Shown here in pieces: positions 25,165-32,760 of a stretch of 64,000 nt of DNA; position 1 is the first letter of the stretch, and each line of letters opens with the position of its first letter. This DNA comes from JAGXQV01 sp964451375. GTDB taxonomy: Bacteria > Pseudomonadota > Gammaproteobacteria > Burkholderiales > Sulfuricellaceae. Below the pieces are notes generated by a model, which was given only the letters and a program-made list of their open reading frames with translations, did no database searches and was not told the DNA's origin. The stretch spans positions 3,422-67,421 of the forward strand of contig CAYVIN010000012.1 in the NCBI GenBank assembly GCA_964451375.1. The letters are read 5' to 3'. Made by a program: the position numbers and the translations under genes.

Positions 25165-26100
25165 TCAAATCTTGGTTTCGCGTTTTTTCAGGCGTTCCGG
25201 CGCAGCCGCAGCCGCCATGCCCTTGTACACCAGGTAATGGGCGCGGCTGATGCCTTTCGGCAGTTCGATGGGGATACCCTCAATGTTGCGGGTTTCAAAG
25301 AATGGATAAGGCATCGGGAAGTCGGGGCTGGTGCAGCCGAAACACGGTACGCCGGCGCGGGTCTTGGAAGATCGCCCATTCCACAGGATTTTGTTGCACG
25401 GGCCGCCTACCAGCGGGCCGTGACAGCCCTTGTGAAAGAACAGGCAGCCACGTTGCGCGAAATCCCATTCTTCGACGCGGTATTCGTGGTATTCGTTGCG
25501 GGTGCAGCCTTGATGAACCATCATGCCGTACCAGTCGATAGGGCGATTGAATTCGTCGAGTTCAAGCTTTTGCCCGCTGGTTAGCGCGGTCAGAGCGCCC
25601 GATATCACTTGCGGGTGACAGGGGCAGCCCGCCAGATTGACGACCGGCATTCCCGAACGGCTGAGGAAATCCTTGCCGAGTAGCCCGCCCGGTTCCTTTT
25701 TCAGAAATTGCAGGCCGGTGGCCTTGATGTAACTGTCCGTGCCGAATCCGCCAAAGGAAGCGCAGGTGCCGGCGGCGACGACATGTTGCGCCCGCGCCGC
25801 CAATGCGGCGACCAAGTCCTTTTTGGGCCTGCCGTTGCGCACATCAAACATGCCGGTGCTGGCCGGGCCACGGATGATCGCGCCTTCCACCACCAGTATG
25901 TCGAGCAATTGTTCGCCCTGAATCAGCGCGTCAATCAATTCATTGTGCGCAGCCGGTGAGAGTGTTGAGAGAGAAGGGTGCCACAGGAGTTTGATGCCTA
26001 ATGACTCGAAAAGCTCGATCAGGTCGGGTGAATCGGCATTCAGGAACGACATGGTGTCGCCCCCGCAACCGCCGCATTGCAGCCAGTACAGTGAAATCAT
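25165..26100 (-). CDS. [NiFe]-hydrogenase small (Fe-S) subunit, cytosolic, group 2-like
   Basis: 311 residues with no Tat signal and no C-terminal membrane anchor, so the enzyme is cytosolic. The N-terminus reads WLQCGGCGGDTMSFLNA, close to group 2 small subunits, but the CxxC of the proximal cluster is shifted: sensor-type proteins read SGGCGGC here, this one CGGCGGD. Other cluster ligands are visible (AAGTCASFGGFG, AGCPCHP, RGCLFFHKGC, GGPCNK, VPCFGCTSPDFP). It is the first gene of the seven-gene operon; the promoter should lie in 26101-26380. Confidence 0.92.
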   Translation of the reverse strand: MISLYWLQCGGCGGDTMSFLNADSPDLIELFESLGIKLLWHPSLSTLSPAAHNELIDALIQGEQLLDILVVEGAIIRGPASTGMFDVRNGRPKKDLVAALAARAQHVVAAGTCASFGGFGTDSYIKATGLQFLKKEPGGLLGKDFLSRSGMPVVNLAGCPCHPQVISGALTALTSGQKLELDEFNRPIDWYGMMVHQGCTRNEYHEYRVEEWDFAQRGCLFFHKGCHGPLVGGPCNKILWNGRSSKTRAGVPCFGCTSPDFPMPYPFFETRNIEGIPIELPKGISRAHYLVYKGMAAAAAPERLKKRETKI

Positions 26101-26381
26101 TATGAATTTCCCCTAATTCGAGGTTTGCACCTCAACCGCCCATACCGCGCCGCCGTCCCGGACAAAGAGGAAGCGCTATTCGCCTTGAGCTATAAGTTGT
26201 TTTGAAAGCGTTACGGAAGTTATATGTGTACAGCATTTTTTCGTAAGGATAGCCCATTTTTCCGCCAGTTACGGGAGAGTGGCGGGAAAATTGGCAATCA
26301 ATGTGAGTCGAATGTGTGACGGGTTGCGTTTTCTCAACCCGGAGCGCCGCGATGTTGCTGTCGCGACACGCCGGACGAAGA
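26101..26381. other. Intergenic region upstream of the hydrogenase operon
   Basis: 281 bases between the hydrogenase small subunit and the rhlE stop, both on the minus strand. It holds the presumed hydrogenase promoter, a 14-base hairpin (GAGGTTTGCACCTC, 26120-26133) in the leader, and a CGGGTTG/CAACCCG hairpin (26320-26341) about 40 bases past rhlE that could be a weak terminator. I see no clear sigma-54 site and no credible gene. Confidence 0.4.
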
Positions 26382-27851
26382 TTATTCCGTCGGAAGGGGA
26401 GGTGGAACGGGGGGCAGGAATAACGCCGGGAGAGGTTTCTTGGATTTCTTCGTATCGCTCCGCGCCGGGGGATAAGCGGCCTGAATGACCGGCGGCAGGT
26501 GCGGATCGGGTTCATAGGGTTTGCTGAAATCGAAGCCATCGGCGGCGATCATGCTGTTGCTGCGACGCGGCGGACGGCGCTCGCTGCGTTCACCCCGACG
26601 GTCGCTGCGTTCCCGTTCGCCCCGCTGTTCTCCGCGTTCGCTACGTTCGCCCCGCTCATGATGGCGATGGGCGCGGTCGGTCGCTTCGGGATGGGCGACG
26701 ATGGCGGAACGGACATCAAAACCGGCGATGGTTTGCGCCGGGATGGGGCGATTGAGCATCTTTTCGATGGCTTCGAGGAGTTTCAGTTCTTCCTCGCTTA
26801 CCAGCGATATGGCGATGCCGGTGCTGCCGCCGCGCCCGGTGCGTCCGATGCGGTGGACGTAATCTTCGGGAACGTGGGGGATTTCAAAATTCACCACGTG
26901 GGGCAGTTGGTCGATGTCGATGCCGCGCGCCGCCACATCGGTAGCAACCAGGACGCGCACGGTGCCATCCTTGAACGCTTGCAGCGCTTCGGTGCGCTGT
27001 TGCTGGCTCTTGTCGCCATGGATGGCGGTCGCGCCGATGCCGTCGCGCTCCAGTTGGTGGGCGAGTTTTCCGGCCCCCTGTTTGGTGCGGCAGAACACCA
27101 GCACCTGACGGAGATCCTGGGTTTTGATGAGGTGCGCCAGCAATTCGCGTTTGCGCCCGGCATCCACCGGATGGACGATCTGGGTGACGGTTTCCGCAGC
27201 GGTATTGCGCTTTTCGGCCTCGATCAGCACCGGATCCTTGAGCAGCCGGTCAGCGAGTTTTTTGATGTCGTCGGAGAAGGTCGCGGAGAACATCAGACTC
27301 TGGCGTTTGGTCGGCAGCAGGCCGAGGATGCGGGTGATGTCGGGGAGGAATCCCATGTCCAACATACGGTCGGCTTCGTCGAGAACGAGGATTTCAACCT
27401 GGGAGAAATTCACGGTTTTCTGTTGTACGTGATCAAGCAGGCGTCCCGGTGTGGCGACCAGGATTTCCACGCCGCGTCGCAGTTCCGCGAGTTGCGGATC
27501 AATACTGACGCCGCCGTAAATGACCGCGCAGCGCAACGGCAGATATTTGCCGTAAGTCTGGACGCTGTCGGCGACCTGCGCTGCGAGTTCGCGGGTGGGC
27601 ACCAGGATGACGGCGCGGATTGGATGACGGGCCGGCGAAGTGCCGGTGTTGGCGTAACTGCTCAGGCGTTGCAGCAGGGGCAGGGTAAATCCGGCGGTTT
27701 TGCCGGTGCCGGTTTGGGCGCCGCCCATGACATCGCCGCCTTGCAGCACGACCGGGATGGCCTTGGCCTGGATGGGCGTGGGCTCGGTATACCCCTGGTC
27801 GGCTACGGCCTTGAGCAATTCAGGCAAAAGGCCCAGCGTTTCAAATGACAT
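26382..27851 (-). CDS. rhlE: DEAD-box RNA helicase RhlE
   Basis: 489 residues. Core motifs are all present: Q motif (TPIQAKAIP), GGAQTGTGKT (Walker A), VPTRELAAQ, TPGRLLD, LDEADRMLD, SATF, the C-domain RGIDIDQLPHVVNFE and HRIGRTGRGG. The C-terminal extension (about 390-440) is a basic low-complexity stretch repeating Arg-Gly-Glu-Arg-Ser-Glu, as in RhlE proteins that act on structured rRNA or mRNA during ribosome assembly and in the cold. An SD (AAGGAG) precedes the ATG. It is on the same strand as the FHA gene, 30 bases away. Confidence 0.92.
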   Translation of the reverse strand: MSFETLGLLPELLKAVADQGYTEPTPIQAKAIPVVLQGGDVMGGAQTGTGKTAGFTLPLLQRLSSYANTGTSPARHPIRAVILVPTRELAAQVADSVQTYGKYLPLRCAVIYGGVSIDPQLAELRRGVEILVATPGRLLDHVQQKTVNFSQVEILVLDEADRMLDMGFLPDITRILGLLPTKRQSLMFSATFSDDIKKLADRLLKDPVLIEAEKRNTAAETVTQIVHPVDAGRKRELLAHLIKTQDLRQVLVFCRTKQGAGKLAHQLERDGIGATAIHGDKSQQQRTEALQAFKDGTVRVLVATDVAARGIDIDQLPHVVNFEIPHVPEDYVHRIGRTGRGGSTGIAISLVSEEELKLLEAIEKMLNRPIPAQTIAGFDVRSAIVAHPEATDRAHRHHERGERSERGEQRGERERSDRRGERSERRPPRRSNSMIAADGFDFSKPYEPDPHLPPVIQAAYPPARSDTKKSKKPLPALFLPPVPPPLPTE

Positions 27852-27881
27852 GCGGTGAAACTCCTTGTGTTGCCGCCGGAT

Positions 27882-28733
27882 TCAGCCGGCGGAAAATACG
27901 GTGACAAAATGGATGGCGAGGGAGTGATTGGGGTCGAGTTCTTCACCCAGGCAGAAATAACCGCGTGGTGGAACCAGTTTTTCGCCTCTATGAATCTTGA
28001 ACTTGGCGCCGACTTCGGGAAACACAAAAGTGCCGTTGGTGCTGTTGTCCACCAGGTAAATACTGCCGCTGCGGTATTCCACCTGGCCGTGGCGGCGCGA
28101 CGCCATGCTGCTTTCGATGACGATGTCGCTGCCATCGTCGCGCCCGAAGGTGATGGTGGTGCGGTCGCCATACAACACCATTTCCTTGCTGGATTGATCC
28201 TTGAGCCGCCAGCGCAGGCGCAGTTTTTTTCCGGTGCGATCCGCCAGCGAGGCGAGCCGGGTGGTTTCCTCCTTGCGGTATTTTGCCGGGGGAATGATTT
28301 CAAAGACCCGTACCCCGGTTTTGCCGCTTGGGGAACCGTATTTGACTTCGTATTGAGCGGAGAGCAGTTCCGCCGTTTCCTGCGTGGCGACGATCTGGCC
28401 GGGGCTGGCCTTGAGCAGTTCGCGCACCGCCGAGGAAATGACCTGAGTCTGGGCTTCCTTGCTTTCGTCGGCAGATGGGAGTTGGCAGATGCAGGCGCGT
28501 AATATCGGGTGATCCGGGGATTTTCCGGGGTAATCGCTGGAGATCATTTCACAGGCGGTTTCGGCGGCTTCGTTGGGATCGCCGAGCGCCCAGACAACCT
28601 TTTTCCCCGCAGCGTTCAGCAACTTCCCGCCATGTTCCTCAATGATCCATTCGAAATTCGCGAGTACCGTTGCAGCGCTATAACTTTGCTCGGTTTCGAT
28701 GAGTTCGATCATCAGGATGGTTTTGTTTGCCAT
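27882..28733 (-). CDS. FHA-domain protein
   Basis: 283 residues. The C-terminal FHA domain (about 185-275) has the phosphothreonine-binding signature: ITFGRDDGSDIVI, SMASRRHGQVEYRSG and DNSTNGTFV. The N-terminal 150 residues (TILMIELIETEQSYSAATVLA, LRACICQLPS, ELLKASPGQIVATQETAELL) resemble the fold of a nucleotide-cyclase-like domain without clear catalytic residues; this is tentative. The domains are joined by a basic linker. It presumably recognises a phosphorylated partner, but no Ser/Thr kinase is in the window. Confidence 0.8.
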   Translation of the reverse strand: MANKTILMIELIETEQSYSAATVLANFEWIIEEHGGKLLNAAGKKVVWALGDPNEAAETACEMISSDYPGKSPDHPILRACICQLPSADESKEAQTQVISSAVRELLKASPGQIVATQETAELLSAQYEVKYGSPSGKTGVRVFEIIPPAKYRKEETTRLASLADRTGKKLRLRWRLKDQSSKEMVLYGDRTTITFGRDDGSDIVIESSMASRRHGQVEYRSGSIYLVDNSTNGTFVFPEVGAKFKIHRGEKLVPPRGYFCLGEELDPNHSLAIHFVTVFSAG

Positions 28734-28784
28734 GCGGGGGTGCGGAAAGGATTAAATGGGTTGCCGCATTATAAGCGCAACAGG

Positions 28785-29510
28785 TCAAGTGAGCCAGACT
28801 AGCGAGGCCATGCGCCCGGTGGTTTGGTCGCGGCGGTAGGAGAAAAAACGTTGTGAGTCGCGGTAGGTGCAGAAATTCCCGCCGTAAACCTGTTGAATAC
28901 CCTGTCCGGCAAGGCGCAAACGCGCCAGATGGTAAAGGTCGGCCAGCCATTTGCCGGGCCGTGCGGGATGGAAGGCGTGTGTCGCGGCGGAATTTTGCGC
29001 CACAAATGCCGCGCGGACTTCCTCTCCGACCTCAAAGGCGTCCGGGCCGATGGCCGGGCCAAGCCAGGCCAGCAGGTTTTCCGGTGCGATATTCATATTC
29101 GCAGCCGTTTGTTCAATGACGCCTGCCGCAAGGCCGCGCCACCCGGCATGAACCGCCGCGACCACGCTTCCGGCGCGGTCGCACAACAATACCGGCAGGC
29201 AATCGGCAGTGAGTACGACGCATATCTGATGGGGCTGCCGGGCAATGCTGGCGTCGGCTTCCGGGACACCACAGGCGTTGGCGGTTTCGGCGATGTGGGT
29301 GGTATGCACTTGCTTGAGCCACAGCGGCTCACCAGGCAGATGGGCGCGCAGCAGCGCACGATTGGCGGATACGGCTTGCGGATCGTCGCCGACGTGGTCG
29401 CCCAGATTTAGGCTGGCGTATGGCCCACCGGATACACCGCCCTGGCGGGTGGTGACCAGGGCTTTGACGTTGGCCGGTGCAGGCCAGATAGGGGTGATCC
29501 AATCAAACAT
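28785..29510 (-). CDS. pgeF: Purine nucleoside phosphorylase / laccase-domain protein (YfiH family)
   Basis: 241 residues of the YfiH/DUF152 family. Landmarks are TTRQGGVS, QVHTTHI (His), TADCLPVLLCD (Cys), AAVHAGWRGLAAGV (His) and LGPAIGP; the His-Cys-His set forms the metal/active site. Members act on purine nucleosides (adenosine, inosine, methylthioadenosine), and some are reported to edit peptidoglycan precursors. In betaproteobacteria it usually follows rluD directly; here a small secreted-protein gene lies between the two. Confidence 0.92.
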   Translation of the reverse strand: MFDWITPIWPAPANVKALVTTRQGGVSGGPYASLNLGDHVGDDPQAVSANRALLRAHLPGEPLWLKQVHTTHIAETANACGVPEADASIARQPHQICVVLTADCLPVLLCDRAGSVVAAVHAGWRGLAAGVIEQTAANMNIAPENLLAWLGPAIGPDAFEVGEEVRAAFVAQNSAATHAFHPARPGKWLADLYHLARLRLAGQGIQQVYGGNFCTYRDSQRFFSYRRDQTTGRMASLVWLT

Positions 29511-29603
29511 CGCAGGTCATAATTAGGCTTGAGAGATGTGATGTTGTCGTAAAACTGTAGTTCCTTTGGCTGCGTTGAGGCGCAGCTTATATAGATGCAA
29601 CTT

Positions 29604-29636
29604 GTGTCTTTCCCGTAATCGATACAGGAAAGACAC
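29604..29636 (-). terminator. Perfect 10-bp hairpin after the small secreted-protein gene
   Basis: GTGTCTTTCC (29604-29613) and GGAAAGACAC (29627-29636) pair perfectly around a 13-base loop, 24 bases past the stop of the minus-strand gene at 29660. No U tract follows, so it may be a weak terminator or an mRNA end protector. Confidence 0.45.
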
Positions 29637-29659
29637 TTTGGTTGGAAATTACTGTTTGC

Positions 29660-30022
29660 CTATTGAACCGCGCTGGGAACATACAGGATGGTGCTGACGG
29701 AACCGTCCGAGAAACGCCAGAACAAGATGGCACCTTCCAGCCCCTTGCCACTGCAATAATATACGTAGCCGCTGGATGCGCCAGTACAGCCGTATTGCAG
29801 GAGAGCTGCATCGAAGGTTTTTGCATCGTACAGAACCCCCATCGACGACGGCGCGGTACAGGTCATTCCGCCGGGGTAGGCGGACTTGTAGCACCCGACA
29901 AACATTGTCGTTGTAGTAGCGGAAAACTGATTTCCCTGCGGTAGAGGTTCAGTGAACGGTGCGGAGTTCGCAACGGAGATTGAGGTGAACAAGAATGCAA
30001 TGGCAAAGAGAAACTTCTTCAT
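29660..30022 (-). CDS. Small secreted Cys-containing protein, unknown
   Basis: 120 residues with a signal peptide (MKKFLFAIAFLFTSISVANSA). The mature chain has four Cys (VGCYKS, GMTCTA, QYGCTG, VYYCSG) that could make two disulfides, and ends in a beta-rich stretch (GAILFWRFSDGSVSTILYV). I do not recognise the family. ATG 30022 with GGGAG 8 bases upstream is preferred to the GTG at 30031. It is inserted between rluD and pgeF, which are normally adjacent, and looks like a recent arrival. Confidence 0.65.
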   Translation of the reverse strand: MKKFLFAIAFLFTSISVANSAPFTEPLPQGNQFSATTTTMFVGCYKSAYPGGMTCTAPSSMGVLYDAKTFDAALLQYGCTGASSGYVYYCSGKGLEGAILFWRFSDGSVSTILYVPSAVQ

Positions 30023-30154
30023 AATTAACACTCCCTATTGATTGAAAAGAGACAACTTGCCGAGCGTAAAGGAAGTCCTAAAACGCGGCGGGTATTTTCC
30101 CTTTAGTTAATTATGTATGTAAAGGGGGGGTAATAAAGAAAATGGTTAATACGT

Positions 30155-31132
30155 TCAGAATGCAAGGCGTAATGCTTCGACAAGTGTGGTCATATCATTG
30201 GGGAGTGGCGAGACCCATTCCATAGTCATGCCACTGTTCGGATGAACGAGGCCCAGCCGCTTGGCGTGAAGGGCCTGCCGGCCCAGCTCCTTGACTGCGC
30301 TGCGCACTGCGAGCGGCAGGTTGACCGGTTTGCCGGCATACACCGGGTCGCCGGCCAGTGGGTGGCCGATGGATAACATGTGGACGCGAATCTGGTGGGT
30401 GCGACCGGTTTCCAGGCGGCATTCCACCAGGGTGTGATGGGGAAAATGTTCGATGATGCGGTAATGGGTGAGGGCGGGTTTGCCATCCGCGACGATGGCC
30501 ATTTTGGTGCGATGTGTGGGATGACGACCCAGCGGCGCTTCCACATGTCCGTCATGGGGAACGTTGCCCTGCACCAGCGCCAGGTATTCGCGTTTTACGC
30601 TGCGCGCCTGCAATTGGCGCACCAGGTCGGTTTGCGCGGTGAGGGTTTTGGCGACGACCAGCAAGCCGCTGGTGTCCTTGTCGAGGCGGTGGACGATGCC
30701 GGCGCGGGGGATGCCGGCAAGTTGCGGAGCGTGGTGGAGCAGGGCGTTGAGCAGGGTGCCCTGCCAGTTGCCGCTGCCCGGATGGACGACCAGTCCGGCG
30801 GGTTTGTCGATGATGATCAGGGCGTCGTCTTCATGGACGACGTTCAGCGCGATTTCTTCGGCGATGTAAGGGTTGTCGCCGGGGGCGGCTTGCGGCGTGA
30901 CGGTGATGTTTTCTCCGCCCCATACGGTTTGTTTGGGCGCAGCGCTTTTCCCGTCGAGTGTGACGCCGCCTTGTTTGATCCATTCCTGAAGGCGGCTGCG
31001 CGAATATTCCGGCAAAAGTTTTTGCAGGGCTTGGTCGAAGCGTAAACCTGCCATTTCCGGGGGAATGGTCAGGTGGATTTGCGGGGGGGTTGGGTTATAA
31101 TCGCCAGGATTATTCGAATCGGACTCGCTCAT
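30155..31132 (-). CDS. rluD: 23S rRNA pseudouridine synthase RluD
   Basis: About 325 residues. An N-terminal S4 domain (RFDQALQKLLPEYSRSRLQEWI) is followed by the RluA-type catalytic domain with the HRLDKDTSGLLVVAK motif (catalytic Asp), GRHPTHRTKM and RTHQIRVHM. It makes the conserved pseudouridines of 23S helix 69. ATG 31132 overlaps the bamD start on the other strand: the tetranucleotide CATG serves both. A longer in-frame start at 31195 exists but would run deep into bamD. Confidence 0.93.
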   Translation of the reverse strand: MSESDSNNPGDYNPTPPQIHLTIPPEMAGLRFDQALQKLLPEYSRSRLQEWIKQGGVTLDGKSAAPKQTVWGGENITVTPQAAPGDNPYIAEEIALNVVHEDDALIIIDKPAGLVVHPGSGNWQGTLLNALLHHAPQLAGIPRAGIVHRLDKDTSGLLVVAKTLTAQTDLVRQLQARSVKREYLALVQGNVPHDGHVEAPLGRHPTHRTKMAIVADGKPALTHYRIIEHFPHHTLVECRLETGRTHQIRVHMLSIGHPLAGDPVYAGKPVNLPLAVRSAVKELGRQALHAKRLGLVHPNSGMTMEWVSPLPNDMTTLVEALRLAF

Positions 31133-31913
31133 GAAACATAGTTTAGTCGTATTTCTCGTTTTGCTGTTAGCCGGATGTAGTCTGATTCCGGACATGAATG
31201 ACGAAACCCGTGGCTGGTCTGCGCAGAAACTCTATTCCGAAGCGAAATCGGAGATGAACGACGGCGGCTACGAAAAGGCGATCAAATATTTTGAATTGCT
31301 GGAGGCGCGTTACCCGTATGGGCGCTATGCGCAGCAGGCCCAGATCGAAGTGGCTTATGCCTATTTCAAGGCCAGTGAACCGGCTTCGTCGATTGCTGCC
31401 TGCGAGCGTTTCATCAAGCTCCATCCCAACCATCCCAACGTTGATTATGCGTATTATCTGAAGGGGTTGGTCAATTTTAACGAGGATCAGGGGATACTTG
31501 GCGCGTTGGCCAATCAGGACTTGTCCGAACGTGATCCCAAGGCGGCTCGCGATGCGTTTGATTCATTCAAGGAGTTGGCGACCCGTTTCCCCGAGAGCAA
31601 ATATGCTGCGGATTCAGTGGCGCGCATGAAATATCTGGTGAATGCGCTGGCTTCTCATGAGGTGCACGTCGCCCGCTACTATTTCAAACGGGGCGCCTAC
31701 GTGGCCGCCGCAAACCGCTGCCAGGCGGCGCTCAAACAATACCCTCAGGCGCCGGCGACGGAAGACGCGCTGGTGTTGATGGTGCAGGCCTATGATGCGA
31801 TGGGGTTGAGCGATTTGCGTGACGATGCCCGGCGCGTTCTGCAACAGAATTTCCCGGACAGCGCAAAAGCCAAGGCCGACAAGGACGGCAAGCCGTGGTG
31901 GAAACTGTGGTGA
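31131..31913 (+). CDS. bamD: Outer-membrane assembly lipoprotein BamD (ComL)
   Basis: 260 residues. A lipoprotein signal with lipobox LLAGC (Cys16) is followed by TPR-like helices (KLYSEAKSEMNDGGYEKAIKYF split across residues 30-51, YPYGRYAQQAQIEVAYAY, FPESKYAADS). It is an essential BAM-complex subunit acting on the periplasmic face of the outer membrane. It is divergent from rluD with overlapping start codons, so promoters for each lie within the other gene. A strong bidirectional terminator follows. Confidence 0.95.
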   Translation: MKHSLVVFLVLLLAGCSLIPDMNDETRGWSAQKLYSEAKSEMNDGGYEKAIKYFELLEARYPYGRYAQQAQIEVAYAYFKASEPASSIAACERFIKLHPNHPNVDYAYYLKGLVNFNEDQGILGALANQDLSERDPKAARDAFDSFKELATRFPESKYAADSVARMKYLVNALASHEVHVARYYFKRGAYVAAANRCQAALKQYPQAPATEDALVLMVQAYDAMGLSDLRDDARRVLQQNFPDSAKAKADKDGKPWWKLW

Positions 31914-31935
31914 CACCGCAGTAATTTCAAGGCAC

Positions 31936-31978
31936 AAAAAAGCGGCGGTAAAGGAAACTTTACCGCCGCTTTTGTTTT
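31936..31978. terminator. Bidirectional rho-independent terminator between bamD and hemerythrin gene
   Basis: AGCGGCGGTAAAG (31941-31953) pairs perfectly with CTTTACCGCCGCT (31958-31970) around a GAAA tetraloop. TTTGTTTTG follows on the plus strand and TTTTTTGTG on the minus strand, so it can stop both convergent transcripts. Confidence 0.9.
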
Positions 31979-31986
31979 GTGAGACG

Positions 31987-32394
31987 TTATTTGGTGGCGA
32001 GATAACTCATGTAGCCTCGGTCAACCGTGAGAACATGCTGCTCAATCCACTCCTTGATGAATTGGCAGAGCTTTTCAGCGCCGATGCCGGCTTCACCATT
32101 TTCCAGTGCTTCCAGCATTTCCTCGGTTTTTTGAATCAGGGCGCGATGTTGTTCGCGGTGTTCCGCCAATTGAGGATATCCGGCGCGTTCCATCATTCCT
32201 TCTTCTTCGGAAAAGTGAAAACGGGTGTAATCGATCAGTTTGGAAAGGATCGTCCAAAGCGCTTCATATTCGCTGATCGGGTCACCGCCTATGGTTTCAT
32301 AGGAGCGGTTGATCAGCGAAAACAATTCCTGATGCTGTTCGTCGATGGTGGCGTTGCCGACCGAAAAACGCGGTTCCCAGTTGATGTAGGCCAT
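31987..32394 (-). CDS. Bacteriohemerythrin
   Basis: 135 residues with the di-iron O2-binding ligand set of hemerythrins: His in IDEQHQELF, YTRFHFSEEEGMM, LAEHREQHRAL and the final IEQHVLTVDRGYMSYL. Members bind O2 reversibly and serve in sensing, storage or delivery to oxidases. It starts 2 bases after the glnB stop and is the last gene before the terminator, so it probably shares a transcript with glnB and nadE. Confidence 0.93.
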   Translation of the reverse strand: MAYINWEPRFSVGNATIDEQHQELFSLINRSYETIGGDPISEYEALWTILSKLIDYTRFHFSEEEGMMERAGYPQLAEHREQHRALIQKTEEMLEALENGEAGIGAEKLCQFIKEWIEQHVLTVDRGYMSYLATK

Positions 32395-32396
32395 GA

Positions 32397-32735
32397 TCAG
32401 ATCGCCGCTTCGTCAGTTTCGCCGGTGCGGATGCGCACCACGCGTTCCACTGCGGTGACGAAGATTTTCCCGTCGCCGATTTTACCGGTGCGCGCCGCCT
32501 TGACGATGGCGTCGATGGCGGTGTCAACCTGGGCGGAGGCTACCACCAGTTCCAATTTCACTTTGGGCAGGAAATCCACGACGTATTCAGCGCCGCGATA
32601 CAACTCGGTATGGCCTTTTTGGCGTCCGAAACCTTTGACTTCGGTGACGGTCAGGCCGGTGATCCCGATTTCAGAAAGGGCTTCACGAACTTCGTCGAGC
32701 TTGAAAGGCTTGATGATGGCTTCGATCTTCTTCAT
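32397..32735 (-). CDS. glnB: Nitrogen regulatory protein PII
   Basis: 112 residues, the standard PII length: MKKIEAIIKPFKLDEVREAL, the T-loop with Tyr51 (GAEYVVDF, the uridylylation site) and the ATP-site motif ARTGKIGDGKIF. It senses 2-oxoglutarate/ATP/ADP and signals nitrogen status. The ATG at 32735 follows CCGGAG; upstream in-frame codons do not read as protein. The adjacent nadE is a known context for betaproteobacterial glnB, and NAD synthetases can be PII partners. Confidence 0.95.
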   Translation of the reverse strand: MKKIEAIIKPFKLDEVREALSEIGITGLTVTEVKGFGRQKGHTELYRGAEYVVDFLPKVKLELVVASAQVDTAIDAIVKAARTGKIGDGKIFVTAVERVVRIRTGETDEAAI

Positions 32736-32760
32736 TTTTTTCTCCGGGATGAAATGCGGG

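Noticed and set aside
26499..27848. A 449-codon open frame antisense to rhlE
   Set aside because: All DEAD-box motifs are on the minus strand; the antisense frame shows no protein-like features.
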